Counted from the stretch's first letter, positions 9,619-19,931 are shown. The stretch is 64,000 nucleotides of DNA from Legionella fallonii LLAP-10 (GCF_000953135.1 NZ_LN614827.1:2261001-2325000), one strand, 5' to 3'. Translations and numbers: made by a program. The notes: generated from the sequence alone by a model not told the origin.

Positions 9619-10848
9619 ATGAAACTTAAATTACTGCCCTTATTTGATAATTTGACTCATTTACACAAGAACCATGAAAATGTATGCATACCAGAACCGC
9701 GTTTTCAGAATGACTTTAATTACACATTAAGTTTTCTGAAAAGTTATACTGGTAGCCAGGGAACGTTTAACAGTTATCGAAGAGAGGCTGAACGTTTACT
9801 GCAATGGTCTTGGTTCATTAAAAATAAAACAGTAGATGAATTAAAGCGTGATGATATAGAGCAATACATTCATTTTTGTCTAAATCCACCAAAATCTTGG
9901 ATTAGCCTAAAAAAAGTTCCTCGCTTTATTGAAAAAGATGGAAGACGCATTCCCAATGAAGAATGGAGGCCATTTGTTGTCTCTATTAGCAAATCAGCGA
10001 AAAAGAGTGGGCAAAGTGCGAGCATTGAACAATTCAGTTTATCTCAAGGGGCAACTCAAGAAATATTTGCTATTTTAAGTACTTTATTTAATTTTTTAAT
10101 TGCCGAAGAATACTTAGTATCCAACCCTGTTGCTCTTATAAGACAAAAAAGTAAATTTATTCGCAAACGACAACAAAACTCTCCTATCCGACGGCTCAGC
10201 TTAGTGCAATGGGATGCTGTTTTACAAGCAGCAGAATCTTTGGCTGAAGAATCTCCGGAAAAACATGAAAGAACCCGATTTATGCTCAGTCTTTTATTTG
10301 GCATGTATTTACGAATTTCTGAACTTGCAGCCAGTGATAGGTGGATTCCAAGCATGAATGACTTCGCTAAAGACAGTAATGGGCATTGGTGGTTTACAAC
10401 TGTAGGTAAAGGGAATAAAGAACGACAAATCGCAGTCAGTGACGCTATGTTAGAGAGTTTAACGCGTTGGCGCTTATTTTTAGGCTTAACTCCCCTGCCT
10501 TCCCCAGCTGATAACTCCCCTCTCCTCCCTAGAATCCGCGGTAATGGGCCACTCAGCGACACAGCCCCCATAAGACGAATTATTCAACGTTGTTTTGATT
10601 TCGCAGCAGAACAACTTAGACATCAGGGTCATGCGGAAGAAGCAGACAACTTAGCTGCAGCCACGGTGCATTGGCTCAGGCATACAGGGATTTCTGAGGA
10701 TGTAAAAGTCCGCCCTAGAGAACATGTTCGTGATGATGCCGGTCATAGTTCTAGTGCAACAACAGATCGCTATATAGATATAGAAAAGCAAGCACGTTAT
10801 CAGTCAGCGCGAAAAAAGAAAATAGAACCGAGTGAAGAAAGCCGCTAG
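9619..10848 (+). CDS. Tyrosine recombinase (phage integrase family)
   Basis: A 409-aa site-specific recombinase. The N-terminal half is a SAM-like DNA-binding domain (about residues 25-165, with TGSQGTFNSYRREAERLLQW). The C-terminal half is the catalytic domain, with all signature residues visible: Arg232 (LRISEL), His351 and Arg354 (HWLRH), His376 (AGHSS) and nucleophile Tyr385 (DRYID). It should therefore be active. I used the ATG at 9619; a TTG at 9589 and a GTG beside it are alternatives, and none has a clear ribosome site. It sits 267 bases from the 5' end of tRNA-Pro with no other phage or island gene beside it. It could be a chromosomal recombinase or the survivor of an eroded element. 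Confidence 0.85.
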   Translation: MKLKLLPLFDNLTHLHKNHENVCIPEPRFQNDFNYTLSFLKSYTGSQGTFNSYRREAERLLQWSWFIKNKTVDELKRDDIEQYIHFCLNPPKSWISLKKVPRFIEKDGRRIPNEEWRPFVVSISKSAKKSGQSASIEQFSLSQGATQEIFAILSTLFNFLIAEEYLVSNPVALIRQKSKFIRKRQQNSPIRRLSLVQWDAVLQAAESLAEESPEKHERTRFMLSLLFGMYLRISELAASDRWIPSMNDFAKDSNGHWWFTTVGKGNKERQIAVSDAMLESLTRWRLFLGLTPLPSPADNSPLLPRIRGNGPLSDTAPIRRIIQRCFDFAAEQLRHQGHAEEADNLAAATVHWLRHTGISEDVKVRPREHVRDDAGHSSSATTDRYIDIEKQARYQSARKKKIEPSEESR

Positions 10849-10981
10849 TGTTTAACTTCTATTCAATTAAGTCGGTCGGGTAGACATTTTGTTTCCTACC
10901 TAATGTAACACTTTTTGTTGGACCAAGACTTAATGACACTACCTACAATTACTTGCTATAAATAGGCTGTTAACGCTTTTT

Positions 10982-12346
10982 TTAAGCAGAATCAAATAAC
11001 AAGCTCTCGCACGCGTTGTTGTAGCATTCGAGAATATCCTTTAAGTCAGTTTGAGTGAACGATTGGAGTAGAGCCAATTCATGTATGGCCTTGACCTGGC
11101 GCATTATGGCAGCGCGTTGTTCATTATTTTTCAATTGTGGCCCTATGCGGGTAAAGTTTTGCAGCATGCGTATTAAAATTGCGGGATTATCGGCACCTGA
11201 TTCACGCATCATATCAAATGCCGCCGCTACCATCCGGGGAAATTTAACGGAAACATCAATAATACGAATATTACCCATCTTATCTCGCCAAGCTTCTTCT
11301 GTTTCTTCAAGCTCAGCTAAGGACAATATGTCATTAGATAGCCAATCCACACAAGCAATGCCGGTAAACGTGTCATTTATTGCAGCACTTAAAGCACGTA
11401 TACCAATTTCAACAATTTGAGCGAAAGCAAACTCAGGATCTTGAGTGAGCGTTCGGTTTGGCCCAATGCTTAAAGTACTATTAATTTTTTTAGCCAAAGA
11501 TCCATCTTTATTTGCTGAAAGTAGAAATGCCAGTACAGTCCCTTTAATAATAAAATTCCCTGGATGAACCTTAAACGCAATACAGGTATCGTGTGACGAC
11601 ATGATATCTACTAATTTATCATAATTAATGTTTTGTAAATACCCCGCATTGAGAGCAAGAATAGGATGCCCGTCATCAATACATTGTTGTCGCACAATGG
11701 AAAGCCCTTTGTCTGCCGAAAAGCGAGTATTATCGGCTATACGTGCTTTTCTAAGCTCTATATAAGAACTAATGGAGCCACTGAGATCGGTAGCAACCCG
11801 TGCAATAAGATTACCCGCTTGTATTCCTTTACGAATACTTTGACTAAAGGCGATTAAAGCAGCGAACGAAAAAATCATTAAAACTATAGCCGTTAAGGTA
11901 GTAATCTGCGGAATAAATTCATGTCCGTTTTCAACGCGTACAACAACTAATGTAGAAAGGCTGAATAAAAAGGTGGCAGAAAACAACCCTATTGTACCTT
12001 GACCATTATGATCCAAAATGAACCGACGTAAGAGTCGTGGCCCAAACTGACTTGCTGCCATAGAGAGAACTAAAAGCACCACAGAAAACACTAGGCCTAA
12101 AACAGTACTTACTGTACTCAAAATAGAACTAAGCATTACTCGAGCATCATCAATATTACCTATGGAAAGCCATATTGGCAGGAAAATAGCTCCCTTATGA
12201 GCTTGGATATCAATGAAAATAGTGATGGCAAATAGGCCTGAAATGAGTAGACAGATACCCAGAACGACCAAGCGCAGATCAGTCCCTACCCGTTCATCCG
12301 TATCGTATTTATTATAATGATATTTTGACAAGAAATAATTCCCCAT
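10982..12346 (-). CDS. DUF2254 family inner-membrane protein
   Basis: A 454-aa integral membrane protein of unknown function. Four predicted membrane segments fall in the first 180 residues (around 27-47, 72-95, 118-138 and 148-170), followed by a long soluble C-terminal domain. The region with SMAASQFGPRLLRRFI is typical of DUF2254 proteins, which carry it just after the second membrane helix. It is convergent with the recombinase and stands alone. The family is widespread and its substrate is unknown. Confidence 0.8.
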   Translation of the reverse strand: MGNYFLSKYHYNKYDTDERVGTDLRLVVLGICLLISGLFAITIFIDIQAHKGAIFLPIWLSIGNIDDARVMLSSILSTVSTVLGLVFSVVLLVLSMAASQFGPRLLRRFILDHNGQGTIGLFSATFLFSLSTLVVVRVENGHEFIPQITTLTAIVLMIFSFAALIAFSQSIRKGIQAGNLIARVATDLSGSISSYIELRKARIADNTRFSADKGLSIVRQQCIDDGHPILALNAGYLQNINYDKLVDIMSSHDTCIAFKVHPGNFIIKGTVLAFLLSANKDGSLAKKINSTLSIGPNRTLTQDPEFAFAQIVEIGIRALSAAINDTFTGIACVDWLSNDILSLAELEETEEAWRDKMGNIRIIDVSVKFPRMVAAAFDMMRESGADNPAILIRMLQNFTRIGPQLKNNEQRAAIMRQVKAIHELALLQSFTQTDLKDILECYNNACESLLFDSA

Positions 12347-12552
12347 CCGTGGAAAGTTATACTATAAATGGAGCGAGCATTATTGTGAAGCATTAAGGTA
12401 AATGCTCACCTAATAGCGTCCAGACTAAAGATGTGTAGCTCGGTCACTTGCAACCAGGCTACGGTTGCTATTAGCTCCTCAGATTAATTCTGATGGGAAG
12501 AACCGAGTAAATTATGGTAAAATTAACCATTAAATTTTGATAGTGATTTATT

Positions 12553-14412
12553 ATGCTTACCCTGCGTCAAATTACTTTATCTCGTGGAAATAAAATTCTA
12601 TTAGATAAAGTCAGTGTTAGTCTTTATGAAAAACAAAAAATAGGATTAATTGGTCATAATGGATGCGGAAAATCAACTCTTTTTGATTTTCTTCTTGGCA
12701 AACTAATCGCCGACACTGGTGAATATCAGATTAATCCGCAATTAAGTATCAGTCATTTATCACAACAATTACCTGATAGTAATGAAAAGGCCTTAGACTT
12801 TGTTCTGGGTGGTGATGAAGAATATATTAAATTGCTACAACGTTTAGAAAAGGCAGAACAAGCAGGTCTCGATGCTGAGGTATTAGCATGTCATGAAGAA
12901 TTAACTCATACTGGAGGCTATGGCAAGCCAGCACAAGCGGCCACCATTATGTCTGGTCTTGGTTTTAAAGGAGATCAGCAACAAGCCTCCGTAAATAGTT
13001 TTTCAGGTGGCTGGCGCATGCGTTTAAGCCTTGCTCGTTGTTTAATGAAGCCGGCTCAATTGCTCTTATTAGACGAGCCAACCAACCATCTGGATATGGA
13101 AGCTATTTTTTGGCTGGAGCGTTTTCTAAAACAAAGTCCCAGCACTATTATTTTAATTTCTCACGATAGAGAGTTTCTTGATGCATTTGTTACCCATATC
13201 TTGCATGTTGAACATCAAAATTTAAATTTGTACACCGGAAATTACAGCAGTTTTGAAAAAACTCATGCACAGCAATTGGCCTTGCAGCAAATCATGCATG
13301 AAAGACAACAAGTCAAAATTAACCATATGATGGCTTTTGTCACAAGATTTAAAGCGAAAGCGACTAAAGCGAAACAAGCTCAAAGCCGTCTCAAAGCGAT
13401 TGAAAAGATAGAGCTTATCGCTGCGGCACAAGCAGACTCCCCCTTTTCTTTTGATTTTTTTCCTTGTCCTCGAGCGGGAAACCCTTTAATTCAATGTAAT
13501 CTAGTGAGTGCTGGGTACCAAAATGATGCCCCTATCCTGAAAAAGATTAATCTTTCTCTTAATCCAGGGGATAGAATTGCTTTACTCGGACCTAATGGTG
13601 AAGGGAAATCTACTTTGATTAAAACACTAACGGGAACTTTACCTATATTATGTGGAGATATTCACCGTTCCGCTCATTTAAAAATAGGTTATTATGCCCA
13701 GCATCAGTTGGAACAATTGGACTGTAAATTAAGCCCTGTCGAGACCATTCAGCGTTTATCGCCAGAAACAAGAGAACAATCTATTCGTGATTTTTTAGGT
13801 GGCTTTAATTTTATAGGTGATATGGCCGTACAACCTATCCACCATTTTTCCGGAGGCGAAAAAGCTCGACTAGCATTAGCAAAACTCGTCTGGCACAAAC
13901 CTAATTTGTTGTTGCTTGATGAACCAACTAACCATCTTGATCTCGGCATGAGATCAGCGATTGAGTTAGCTCTCCAAAGTTATGAGGGTGCTTTAATTTT
14001 AATTTCTCACGATAGGCATATGTTAAAAACTACTGTGGATAATTTCTTTTTGGTATACCAACAAAAAGTACAACCTTTTGATGGTGATCTGGATGACTAC
14101 CATTCGTGGTTGCAATCAAAAGATACAGTAAAAGAAACAACGGCTAATAACAATGCAGCATCAGTTACTGTTTATAAGGAAAGAAAAACGTTACAAAATC
14201 GATTAAAAAAATTAGAACAACTGATGGAACAACATCAAAAAGAAATTCATAAATTAGATGACCAATTAAGTGAATCTAAGCTCTATGAGGACAGTAGCCA
14301 AAAAAATAAATTGGATAAATTACTGCAAGAACGTGATATTGCACATACGTCTTTACATCAAATGGAGGAAGAGTGGATGGAGATATGCAGTATATTAGAG
14401 CAAGCTGAATAA
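12553..14412 (+). CDS. yheS: ABC-F family ATPase (YheS-like)
   Basis: A 619-aa cytoplasmic ABC-F protein with two ATPase cassettes and no membrane domain. Proteins of this family act on the ribosome. The first cassette has Walker A GHNGCGKST, signature SFSGGWRMRL and Walker B LLLLDEPTNHLD; the second has GPNGEGKST, HFSGGEKARL and LLLLDEPTNHLD. The linker between them is short and basic (RFKAKATKAKQAQSR). A coiled-coil C-terminal tail covers about residues 540-615. Order and length fit YheS rather than Uup or EttA, though subfamily assignment by eye is uncertain. Confidence 0.85.
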   Translation: MLTLRQITLSRGNKILLDKVSVSLYEKQKIGLIGHNGCGKSTLFDFLLGKLIADTGEYQINPQLSISHLSQQLPDSNEKALDFVLGGDEEYIKLLQRLEKAEQAGLDAEVLACHEELTHTGGYGKPAQAATIMSGLGFKGDQQQASVNSFSGGWRMRLSLARCLMKPAQLLLLDEPTNHLDMEAIFWLERFLKQSPSTIILISHDREFLDAFVTHILHVEHQNLNLYTGNYSSFEKTHAQQLALQQIMHERQQVKINHMMAFVTRFKAKATKAKQAQSRLKAIEKIELIAAAQADSPFSFDFFPCPRAGNPLIQCNLVSAGYQNDAPILKKINLSLNPGDRIALLGPNGEGKSTLIKTLTGTLPILCGDIHRSAHLKIGYYAQHQLEQLDCKLSPVETIQRLSPETREQSIRDFLGGFNFIGDMAVQPIHHFSGGEKARLALAKLVWHKPNLLLLDEPTNHLDLGMRSAIELALQSYEGALILISHDRHMLKTTVDNFFLVYQQKVQPFDGDLDDYHSWLQSKDTVKETTANNNAASVTVYKERKTLQNRLKKLEQLMEQHQKEIHKLDDQLSESKLYEDSSQKNKLDKLLQERDIAHTSLHQMEEEWMEICSILEQAE

Positions 14413-14753
14413 AGATTCTTGTCACGACAGGAGCTTTCCAGGGAGTTATTTGGTCTTGCTCCATAGGTCGTCAAGCTAAGAGCGAAATATCCTTCTAAGG
14501 CCCTCTCCTGCGATTGAGTATTAGGTTCTAATCAAAATCCCTTTCGCGGGCGAGGGGACTTTCCGTACCATCTGAATATTATTCTGCCGCTGTATTCCCT
14601 CCCCATCGAGGGAGAGGGGGAAATTTACCTCATTTCCTCCTTAACTTGACGGCTATGGGTCTTGCCCCAACCGAGGCGCTGTTATCCCTCTTGTTTAGCC
14701 TAGATGCACGCAAATAGGTCTGTTTGTGTTATAGCCAACAAAAGAAGCTACGA
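14413..14753. other. Gene-free 341-base gap between yheS and rnc
   Basis: Most of the gap (14467-14653) is a second copy of the family A intergenic repeat. No start, tRNA or clear promoter was recognised in the rest. Confidence 0.5.
14467..14653. repeat. Dispersed intergenic repeat, family A, copy 2
   Basis: It starts GTCGTCAAGCTAAGAG and ends CTTGACGGC, giving near-inverted ends. The inner core (CGAGGGAGAGG, GGGAAATTTA, TCATTTCCTCCTT) matches copy 1 at 5134-5225. This copy is longer on its left side. Confidence 0.6.
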
Positions 14754-15446
14754 TTATTTATTCACATCATATTTTCTTTGAAGCTGTTCCAACATCGATT
14801 TAGCTGCTAACTGCTCTGCTTTTCTTCTATTAGGGCCTTTGCCATGGGTTGTTAAGGCGATCCCCACAACAGCACAAGTGACATAAAATACTTGATCGTG
14901 CTCATCCCCCTCAACGTTAATTAACTTATATTCAGGGAGAGCGTATTTTTCAGCTTGTAGGTATTCTTGTAGCTGAGTTTTTGCATCTTTTAAACAATCG
15001 TTTAAATTAGGATCTTCAAGTCTTGAATGGAATATTTTTAAAATAACCTCTTTCGCAACAGCGATGCCCCCATCGAAGAAAATAGCAGCAAAAATAGCTT
15101 CTAAGGAATCAGCTAAGATGGAAGCCCGACGAAAACCACCGCTTTTTAATTCCCCCTGTCCTAAGAATAGAAAGTCCCCTAATCCTAATTCTTTAGCAAG
15201 TTCTGCTAGCATGTCTCCTCTAACTAAGAATGACCTTAGCCGACTCAACTGCCCCTCTGTATGCAAAGGAAATCGATGATATAATTCATTGGCAATTACA
15301 AAACTCAATATCGAATCACCTAAAAACTCAAGGCGTTCGTAGTTATCACTTCCCACACTACAATGAGTTAAGGCCTGTTTTAAGTAAGCAAGATTGTTGA
15401 ATTGATAATCCAAGCGCCTACATAATCGTTCTAAATCAATTTTCAC
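14754..15446 (-). CDS. rnc: Ribonuclease III
   Basis: A 230-aa double-strand-specific RNase that processes rRNA precursors and structured mRNAs. It has the catalytic signature ERLEFLGDSIL near residue 38, the second acidic site in DSLEAIFAAIFFDGG near residue 113, and a C-terminal double-stranded RNA-binding domain (about 153-225, DAKTQLQEYLQ and NRRKAEQLAAKSML). It overlaps the end of the DUF4845 gene by 11 bases, in the usual lepB-DUF4845-rnc order, which implies translational coupling. Confidence 0.97.
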   Translation of the reverse strand: MKIDLERLCRRLDYQFNNLAYLKQALTHCSVGSDNYERLEFLGDSILSFVIANELYHRFPLHTEGQLSRLRSFLVRGDMLAELAKELGLGDFLFLGQGELKSGGFRRASILADSLEAIFAAIFFDGGIAVAKEVILKIFHSRLEDPNLNDCLKDAKTQLQEYLQAEKYALPEYKLINVEGDEHDQVFYVTCAVVGIALTTHGKGPNRRKAEQLAAKSMLEQLQRKYDVNK

Positions 15447-15828
15447 TACCAGCTGTTACCTCGTAAGTATCATCGAAATTAATCATTAAATTTACATTAT
15501 ATGCTAAAAACCGTACTACCTGATATTTTAATCTAACGTTAAATTTATGTTCCCCATTAGGAGTGAATGTGACATCGCCCTCTTTTAACTCATCGACGCC
15601 ATTAATATCAAGACGTTTTGTTAAATCACTACGCAACACGGTCATATCAGCAAGAGGATCCCCTGATAGTGAAGCAACAGGAACCGTATTTAATGATTTT
15701 ATTGACTGCACGATTTCATAATGCTGTAGATACACCGGTACCAGGCGCATTACAACTATCGCTGCCATCACTATGGCGGCTACCGTCAATAACATCCCGA
15801 TTAAGGTCATTCCCTGTTGCTTTCGCAT
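15436..15828 (-). CDS. DUF4845 family membrane protein
   Basis: A 130-aa small protein with one N-terminal membrane segment (MTLIGMLLTVAAIVMAAIVVMR), preceded by a pilin-like KQQGMTLI start, and a periplasmic domain. DUF4845 genes lie between lepB and rnc in many gammaproteobacteria, as here. Their function is unknown. It overlaps rnc by 11 bases and follows lepB by 11 bases. Confidence 0.85.
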   Translation of the reverse strand: MRKQQGMTLIGMLLTVAAIVMAAIVVMRLVPVYLQHYEIVQSIKSLNTVPVASLSGDPLADMTVLRSDLTKRLDINGVDELKEGDVTFTPNGEHKFNVRLKYQVVRFLAYNVNLMINFDDTYEVTAGSEN

Positions 15829-15839
15829 AAATTATCCTT

Positions 15840-16595
15840 TTAATGAATTAGTCTTCCGATTTTTGACCAACGAAGATTGTCAGTTTTGCTATTCCAACTC
15901 ATCCAAACCAAGAATGCTTTCCCTCTAAGGTAAGCATTAGGAACATAGCCCCAATAACGACTATCGGCACTATCATCACGGTTATCACCCATCATGAAGT
16001 AATTCCCTTCTGGGACAACTATATCAAAATCAACTGAGGGAACATCTGCTCGGATGAAAATATCGTGCACTACTCCATTTAAATTTTCCTTGTATTTGGC
16101 TACCGCCTTTCCAGAACTTTCATCTATCGTGTATTCAACAAAGGTTCTAGTTGCTTCTTTACCATTAATAGTTAGCGTTTTATTATGATAACTCACCTTG
16201 TCCCCAGGAATGCCTATTACTCGTTTAATATAGTCATAAGTTGGATCTGGCGGCCAACGAAATACAGCAATCTCACCCGTTTTAGGATTAGATATAGGCA
16301 CTACTTCTGTTTCCAACACAGGGAGTTTTAAACCATAAGCAAATTTATTGACCGCAACAAAATCGCCGACTAATAAAGTTGGCTCTAAAGAACCTGAAGG
16401 GATACGGAAGGGTTCAACAAGGAAAGAGCGCAGTAATAGAACAATAAAAAAGACAGGAAAAAACGAACGTGAATACTCAATAATATGACCTGGCTTTTGT
16501 CCTGGTGCCCGTTTTTTTGCCCAAAAAATTATATCTAATAAATAAATAAATCCACTGATAAAAGACAATAAAACTAATATTAAAGCAAAATTCAT
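15840..16595 (-). CDS. lepB: Signal peptidase I
   Basis: A 251-aa inner-membrane Ser/Lys protease that removes Sec and Tat signal peptides. It has two N-terminal membrane helices (about residues 3-22 and 50-68), the catalytic Ser in RIPSGSLEPTL, the catalytic Lys in YIKRVIGIPGD and the conserved C-terminal box MGDNRDDSADSRYWG. I used the ATG at 16593-16595, with GGGAT upstream, rather than a TTG five codons earlier. It heads the lepB-DUF4845-rnc group. Confidence 0.97.
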   Translation of the reverse strand: MNFALILVLLSFISGFIYLLDIIFWAKKRAPGQKPGHIIEYSRSFFPVFFIVLLLRSFLVEPFRIPSGSLEPTLLVGDFVAVNKFAYGLKLPVLETEVVPISNPKTGEIAVFRWPPDPTYDYIKRVIGIPGDKVSYHNKTLTINGKEATRTFVEYTIDESSGKAVAKYKENLNGVVHDIFIRADVPSVDFDIVVPEGNYFMMGDNRDDSADSRYWGYVPNAYLRGKAFLVWMSWNSKTDNLRWSKIGRLIH

Positions 16596-16738
16596 AACGT
16601 TATATCCCAAAAATTAGTTTTCTTCCAAGTTAGGACGTACAGCACTTAAGAAGCAATCATTAATTAAGGTCTGTTCACACTTCAGCCACCTTGACTAAAC
16701 TAGCAAAAGACAAACAGGCCCTAAAGACAACCATCCTA

Positions 16739-18541
16739 TTATTTCTTTTCTGTTTGAAAAACAGCCATGAACGCTTCTTGGGGTATTTCTACATGCCCAA
16801 GTTGCTTCATTCGTTTTTTTCCAGCTTTTTGTTTCTCTAATAATTTCCGCTTCCGGCTCACATCCCCTCCGTAACATTTTGCAGTTACGTTTTTGCGTAA
16901 CGCCTTAACCGTTTGACGGGCTATAATATGGCTGCCCAACGCGGCTTGGATAGCGACATCAAACATTTGTCGGGGAATAATGTCTCGCATTTTATCAACA
17001 ATGAGTTTACCGCGATTATGAGCTGCATCACGATGAACGATCACTGCCAAAGCATCGACTTTTTCACTATTAATTAAAATATCCATTTTAACTAAATCAG
17101 CTATTTGGAACCGTATAAAGTTATAATCTAAGGAGGCATAACCACGGCTCACTGACTTTAAACGATCAAAAAAGTCTGATACCACTTCACTCATAGGAAT
17201 ATCATAGCTAACAGATACCTGACGACCACTATAAGTCATATTGACTTGAACACCTCGCCTCTCAATACATAAAGTAATAATTTGCCCTAAATAATCCTGT
17301 GGAACTAAAATATTAGCGCGTACTATAGGCTCATACATTTCTTTAATTTGAGGGATTGGCGGAAGATGAGAGGGATTGTCTATTAGTAAGGTTTCCCCTT
17401 TTTGCGTAATAATTTGATATACCACTGTTGGAGCAGTAGAAATCAAATCAAGATTATATTCTCGCTCTAATCGCTCTTGAACAATTTCCATGTGCAACAT
17501 GCCAAGGAATCCACAACGAAAGCCAAAGCCTAGGGCTTCAGATGACTCGGGCTCAAAGAACAAAGAGGCATCATTCAGACTTAATTTAGCCAATGCTTCT
17601 CGGAACGCCTCAAAATCATCCGAGCTAATAGGGAATAGACCAGCATAAACCTGTGGTTTTACACGTTGGAAACCTGGGAGAACCTCTGCAGCGGGATTTC
17701 TGTCCAAGGTTAAGGTATCCCCCACAGGAGCCCCTTGAATTTCTTTAATCCCAGCAACAACATAGCCTACCTCACCAGCATGTAATGCATCAAGCTTAGT
17801 CCGTTTGGGGGTAAAAACACCCACTTGATCCACTTCATAAGATCGACCAGTAGACATGATCCGCATCTTATCCCCTTTACGTATAGAACCATTTACTATT
17901 CGTACCAAGGATACAACACCTAAATAACTATCAAACCAAGAGTCAATAATAAGCGCTTGCAAAGGAGCATCAACATTTCCTTCTGGTGGTGGAATATTAG
18001 TTACTAAAGCTTCTAGAACATCAGCTACACCCATGCCACTTTTGGCGCTTACCCTTATCGCGTCATGTGCATCAAGTCCTATAATATCTTCAATTTCAGC
18101 AATAACACGATCAGGCTCAGCCTGGGGAAGATCTATCTTATTTAAAACAGGTAATACGGATAATGATTGATCTATAGCGGTATAACATACAGCAACAGTT
18201 TGCGCTTCAACTCCCTGAGCTGCATCAACAACTAGAATTGCCCCTTCGCAAGCGGCTAAAGAACGAGACACTTCATAGCTAAAATCAACATGTCCAGGAG
18301 TGTCAATAAAATTCAGTAAATAAGTTTTACCATCCTTAGCCGTATAATTTAAGGAAACGCACTGCGCCTTAATAGTAATGCCGCGCTCACGCTCTATATC
18401 CATAGAGTCCAGCACTTGAGCACTCATCTCGCGCTCGGTTAAACCACCACAAATTTGGATAAATCTATCTGCCAAAGTAGATTTACCATGATCAATATGG
18501 GCAATAATTGAAAAATTACGGATTCGCTTTAAGTCAGTCAA
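16739..18541 (-). CDS. lepA: Elongation factor 4 (LepA), ribosomal back-translocase
   Basis: A 600-aa translational GTPase. The G domain has [13 protein letters not shown] (G1), DTPGH (G3) and NKIDLPQ (G4). EF-G-like domains II, III and V follow, and then the LepA-specific C-terminal domain (about residues 490-600) ending in the basic [15 protein letters not shown] region. The start is a TTG at 18539-18541: no ATG lies between it and the conserved [10 protein letters not shown], and AAAGG is 9 bases upstream. It lies directly upstream of lepB, the usual order. Confidence 0.96.
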   Translation of the reverse strand: MTDLKRIRNFSIIAHIDHGKSTLADRFIQICGGLTEREMSAQVLDSMDIERERGITIKAQCVSLNYTAKDGKTYLLNFIDTPGHVDFSYEVSRSLAACEGAILVVDAAQGVEAQTVAVCYTAIDQSLSVLPVLNKIDLPQAEPDRVIAEIEDIIGLDAHDAIRVSAKSGMGVADVLEALVTNIPPPEGNVDAPLQALIIDSWFDSYLGVVSLVRIVNGSIRKGDKMRIMSTGRSYEVDQVGVFTPKRTKLDALHAGEVGYVVAGIKEIQGAPVGDTLTLDRNPAAEVLPGFQRVKPQVYAGLFPISSDDFEAFREALAKLSLNDASLFFEPESSEALGFGFRCGFLGMLHMEIVQERLEREYNLDLISTAPTVVYQIITQKGETLLIDNPSHLPPIPQIKEMYEPIVRANILVPQDYLGQIITLCIERRGVQVNMTYSGRQVSVSYDIPMSEVVSDFFDRLKSVSRGYASLDYNFIRFQIADLVKMDILINSEKVDALAVIVHRDAAHNRGKLIVDKMRDIIPRQMFDVAIQAALGSHIIARQTVKALRKNVTAKCYGGDVSRKRKLLEKQKAGKKRMKQLGHVEIPQEAFMAVFQTEKK

Positions 18542-18760
18542 CTGAAATAACCTTTAGGTAAATAGCATGATTCTATCGCAAATGTTCTCATGCAGAAAGT
18601 AGGCAAGGAGAATTCTCATAAACTCCTGCCCTACAACTCGGTTGTGGCAATGAAAATAATAAGTTTTGGCGAATATCCAAGTCCATTATGTTAAGAAAGT
18701 TTGCTAATAACTCATAATTTTACTAAAATTTGCGGTTTTGGCCTCAACATAGGATGCACC

Positions 18761-19777
18761 ATGAGACAAATAAGCTGGCTAAGCTTTACCGCACTTTTTC
18801 TTATTTCTTTTTCTACCTTTTCAGATACTGCGTTTATCCAGCGCAAAGACGTACAGCATTTTATTAAAAACATGGTCAAACAGTACCACTTTGATGAGAA
18901 ACAATTAACTAAAACGATGGAGCAGGTCCAGCTGCAGCCGCAAATCATTGAATCGATGGAAAAACCTTATGAAAAGAAGAACTGGGATGTTTACCGAGAT
19001 ATATTTCTTACTCCTCAAAGATTAAAAGGAGGGGTGGACTACTGGAATGCCAATCAAAAAGCCCTAGAAAAAGCACAAAAGAGATTTGGTGTGCCGCCAG
19101 AAATTATTGTTGCTATTTTAGGCGTTGAAACTCTCTATGGCGAACGTCAAGGTGATAATAGAGTTCTAGATGCCCTAGCTACATTAGCATTCAATTATCC
19201 TAAACGCTCCGCGTACTTTACTAAAGAATTAACAGAGTATTTATTGCTTTGTCGCGAGCATAAAGTGTCACCAACGACCTATAAAGGCTCATATGCTGGG
19301 GCTATGGGTAAACCACAATTTATGCCTAGCAGCTACAGATACTATGCCGTGGATTTTAATAATAAAGGCAAACGCGATTTAATTAACAATAATAGTGATT
19401 CCATTGCAAGTATTGCTAATTATTTCCACAAGCATGGATGGAAATTAAATGAAGGAATAGCACAACATGCTAAATTAGTTGGATGGAGATTCCGTTCTAT
19501 TAAAACGAATCCCAAAGCAGCGAATTACACTTATGCACAACTGGAAAAAGCAGGTGTTAAACCAGTAACAGCCGCTCATAATCATCCCTATCGCGCTGGA
19601 TTAATTGAACTAGTAACCGATCAAGGAAAAGAATATTGGCTAGCCTATCCCAATTTCTTCGTCATTACTCGTTATAATTCCAGCCCTCAGTATGCTCTTG
19701 TAGTCTATTTATTATCGCAGCAACTTAAAAAACAGTGGGTTGAAGCAAATGCAAAAAAACACAGAGCCTACGTATAA
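18761..19777 (+). CDS. mltB: Membrane-bound lytic murein transglycosylase B
   Basis: A 338-aa periplasmic enzyme that cleaves the glycan strand of peptidoglycan to leave 1,6-anhydromuramic acid. It has an N-terminal signal peptide (ISWLSFTALFLISFSTFSDT) with no clear lipobox Cys, then a lytic transglycosylase domain. The catalytic Glu is in GVETLYGERQG, and GAMGKPQFMPSSY is the substrate-binding segment. I start it at the ATG at 18761, with AGGA upstream, giving a proper signal peptide; an in-frame start 60 bases earlier would bury it. It stands alone before a strong hairpin. Confidence 0.92.
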   Translation: MRQISWLSFTALFLISFSTFSDTAFIQRKDVQHFIKNMVKQYHFDEKQLTKTMEQVQLQPQIIESMEKPYEKKNWDVYRDIFLTPQRLKGGVDYWNANQKALEKAQKRFGVPPEIIVAILGVETLYGERQGDNRVLDALATLAFNYPKRSAYFTKELTEYLLLCREHKVSPTTYKGSYAGAMGKPQFMPSSYRYYAVDFNNKGKRDLINNNSDSIASIANYFHKHGWKLNEGIAQHAKLVGWRFRSIKTNPKAANYTYAQLEKAGVKPVTAAHNHPYRAGLIELVTDQGKEYWLAYPNFFVITRYNSSPQYALVVYLLSQQLKKQWVEANAKKHRAYV

Positions 19778-19830
19778 CTTTAGTTGCATCCTATAGGCAG
19801 TGAAGCGTAAGATGAGATTATATTAGCAAG

Positions 19831-19882
19831 GTGTGATAAAAGCCTGGCCGGTTGCTCGCAACCGGCCAGGCTTTTATCACAC
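19831..19882. terminator. Very strong perfect hairpin between mltB and lspL
   Basis: Two perfectly complementary 25-base arms (19831-19855 and 19858-19882) meet with almost no loop, giving a usable stem of about 24 bp. The arms begin GTGTGATAAAAGCC and end GGCTTTTATCACAC. It is longer than a normal terminator and lacks a trailing T run. It may terminate mltB or be a cruciform or protein-binding site. Confidence 0.6.
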
Positions 19883-19931
19883 TGTTAAGCAGTACATTAT
19901 TGTTCTAAATTAACTTAATTGAGTTTAACTC

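Noticed and set aside
10056..10571. 171-aa minus-strand frame
   Set aside because: It is antisense to the catalytic half of the recombinase, which has clear active-site motifs.
9276..12346. Prophage or genomic island at the tRNA cluster
   Set aside because: Only a single recombinase is present. There are no structural, replication or cargo genes, and I saw no duplicated tRNA end.
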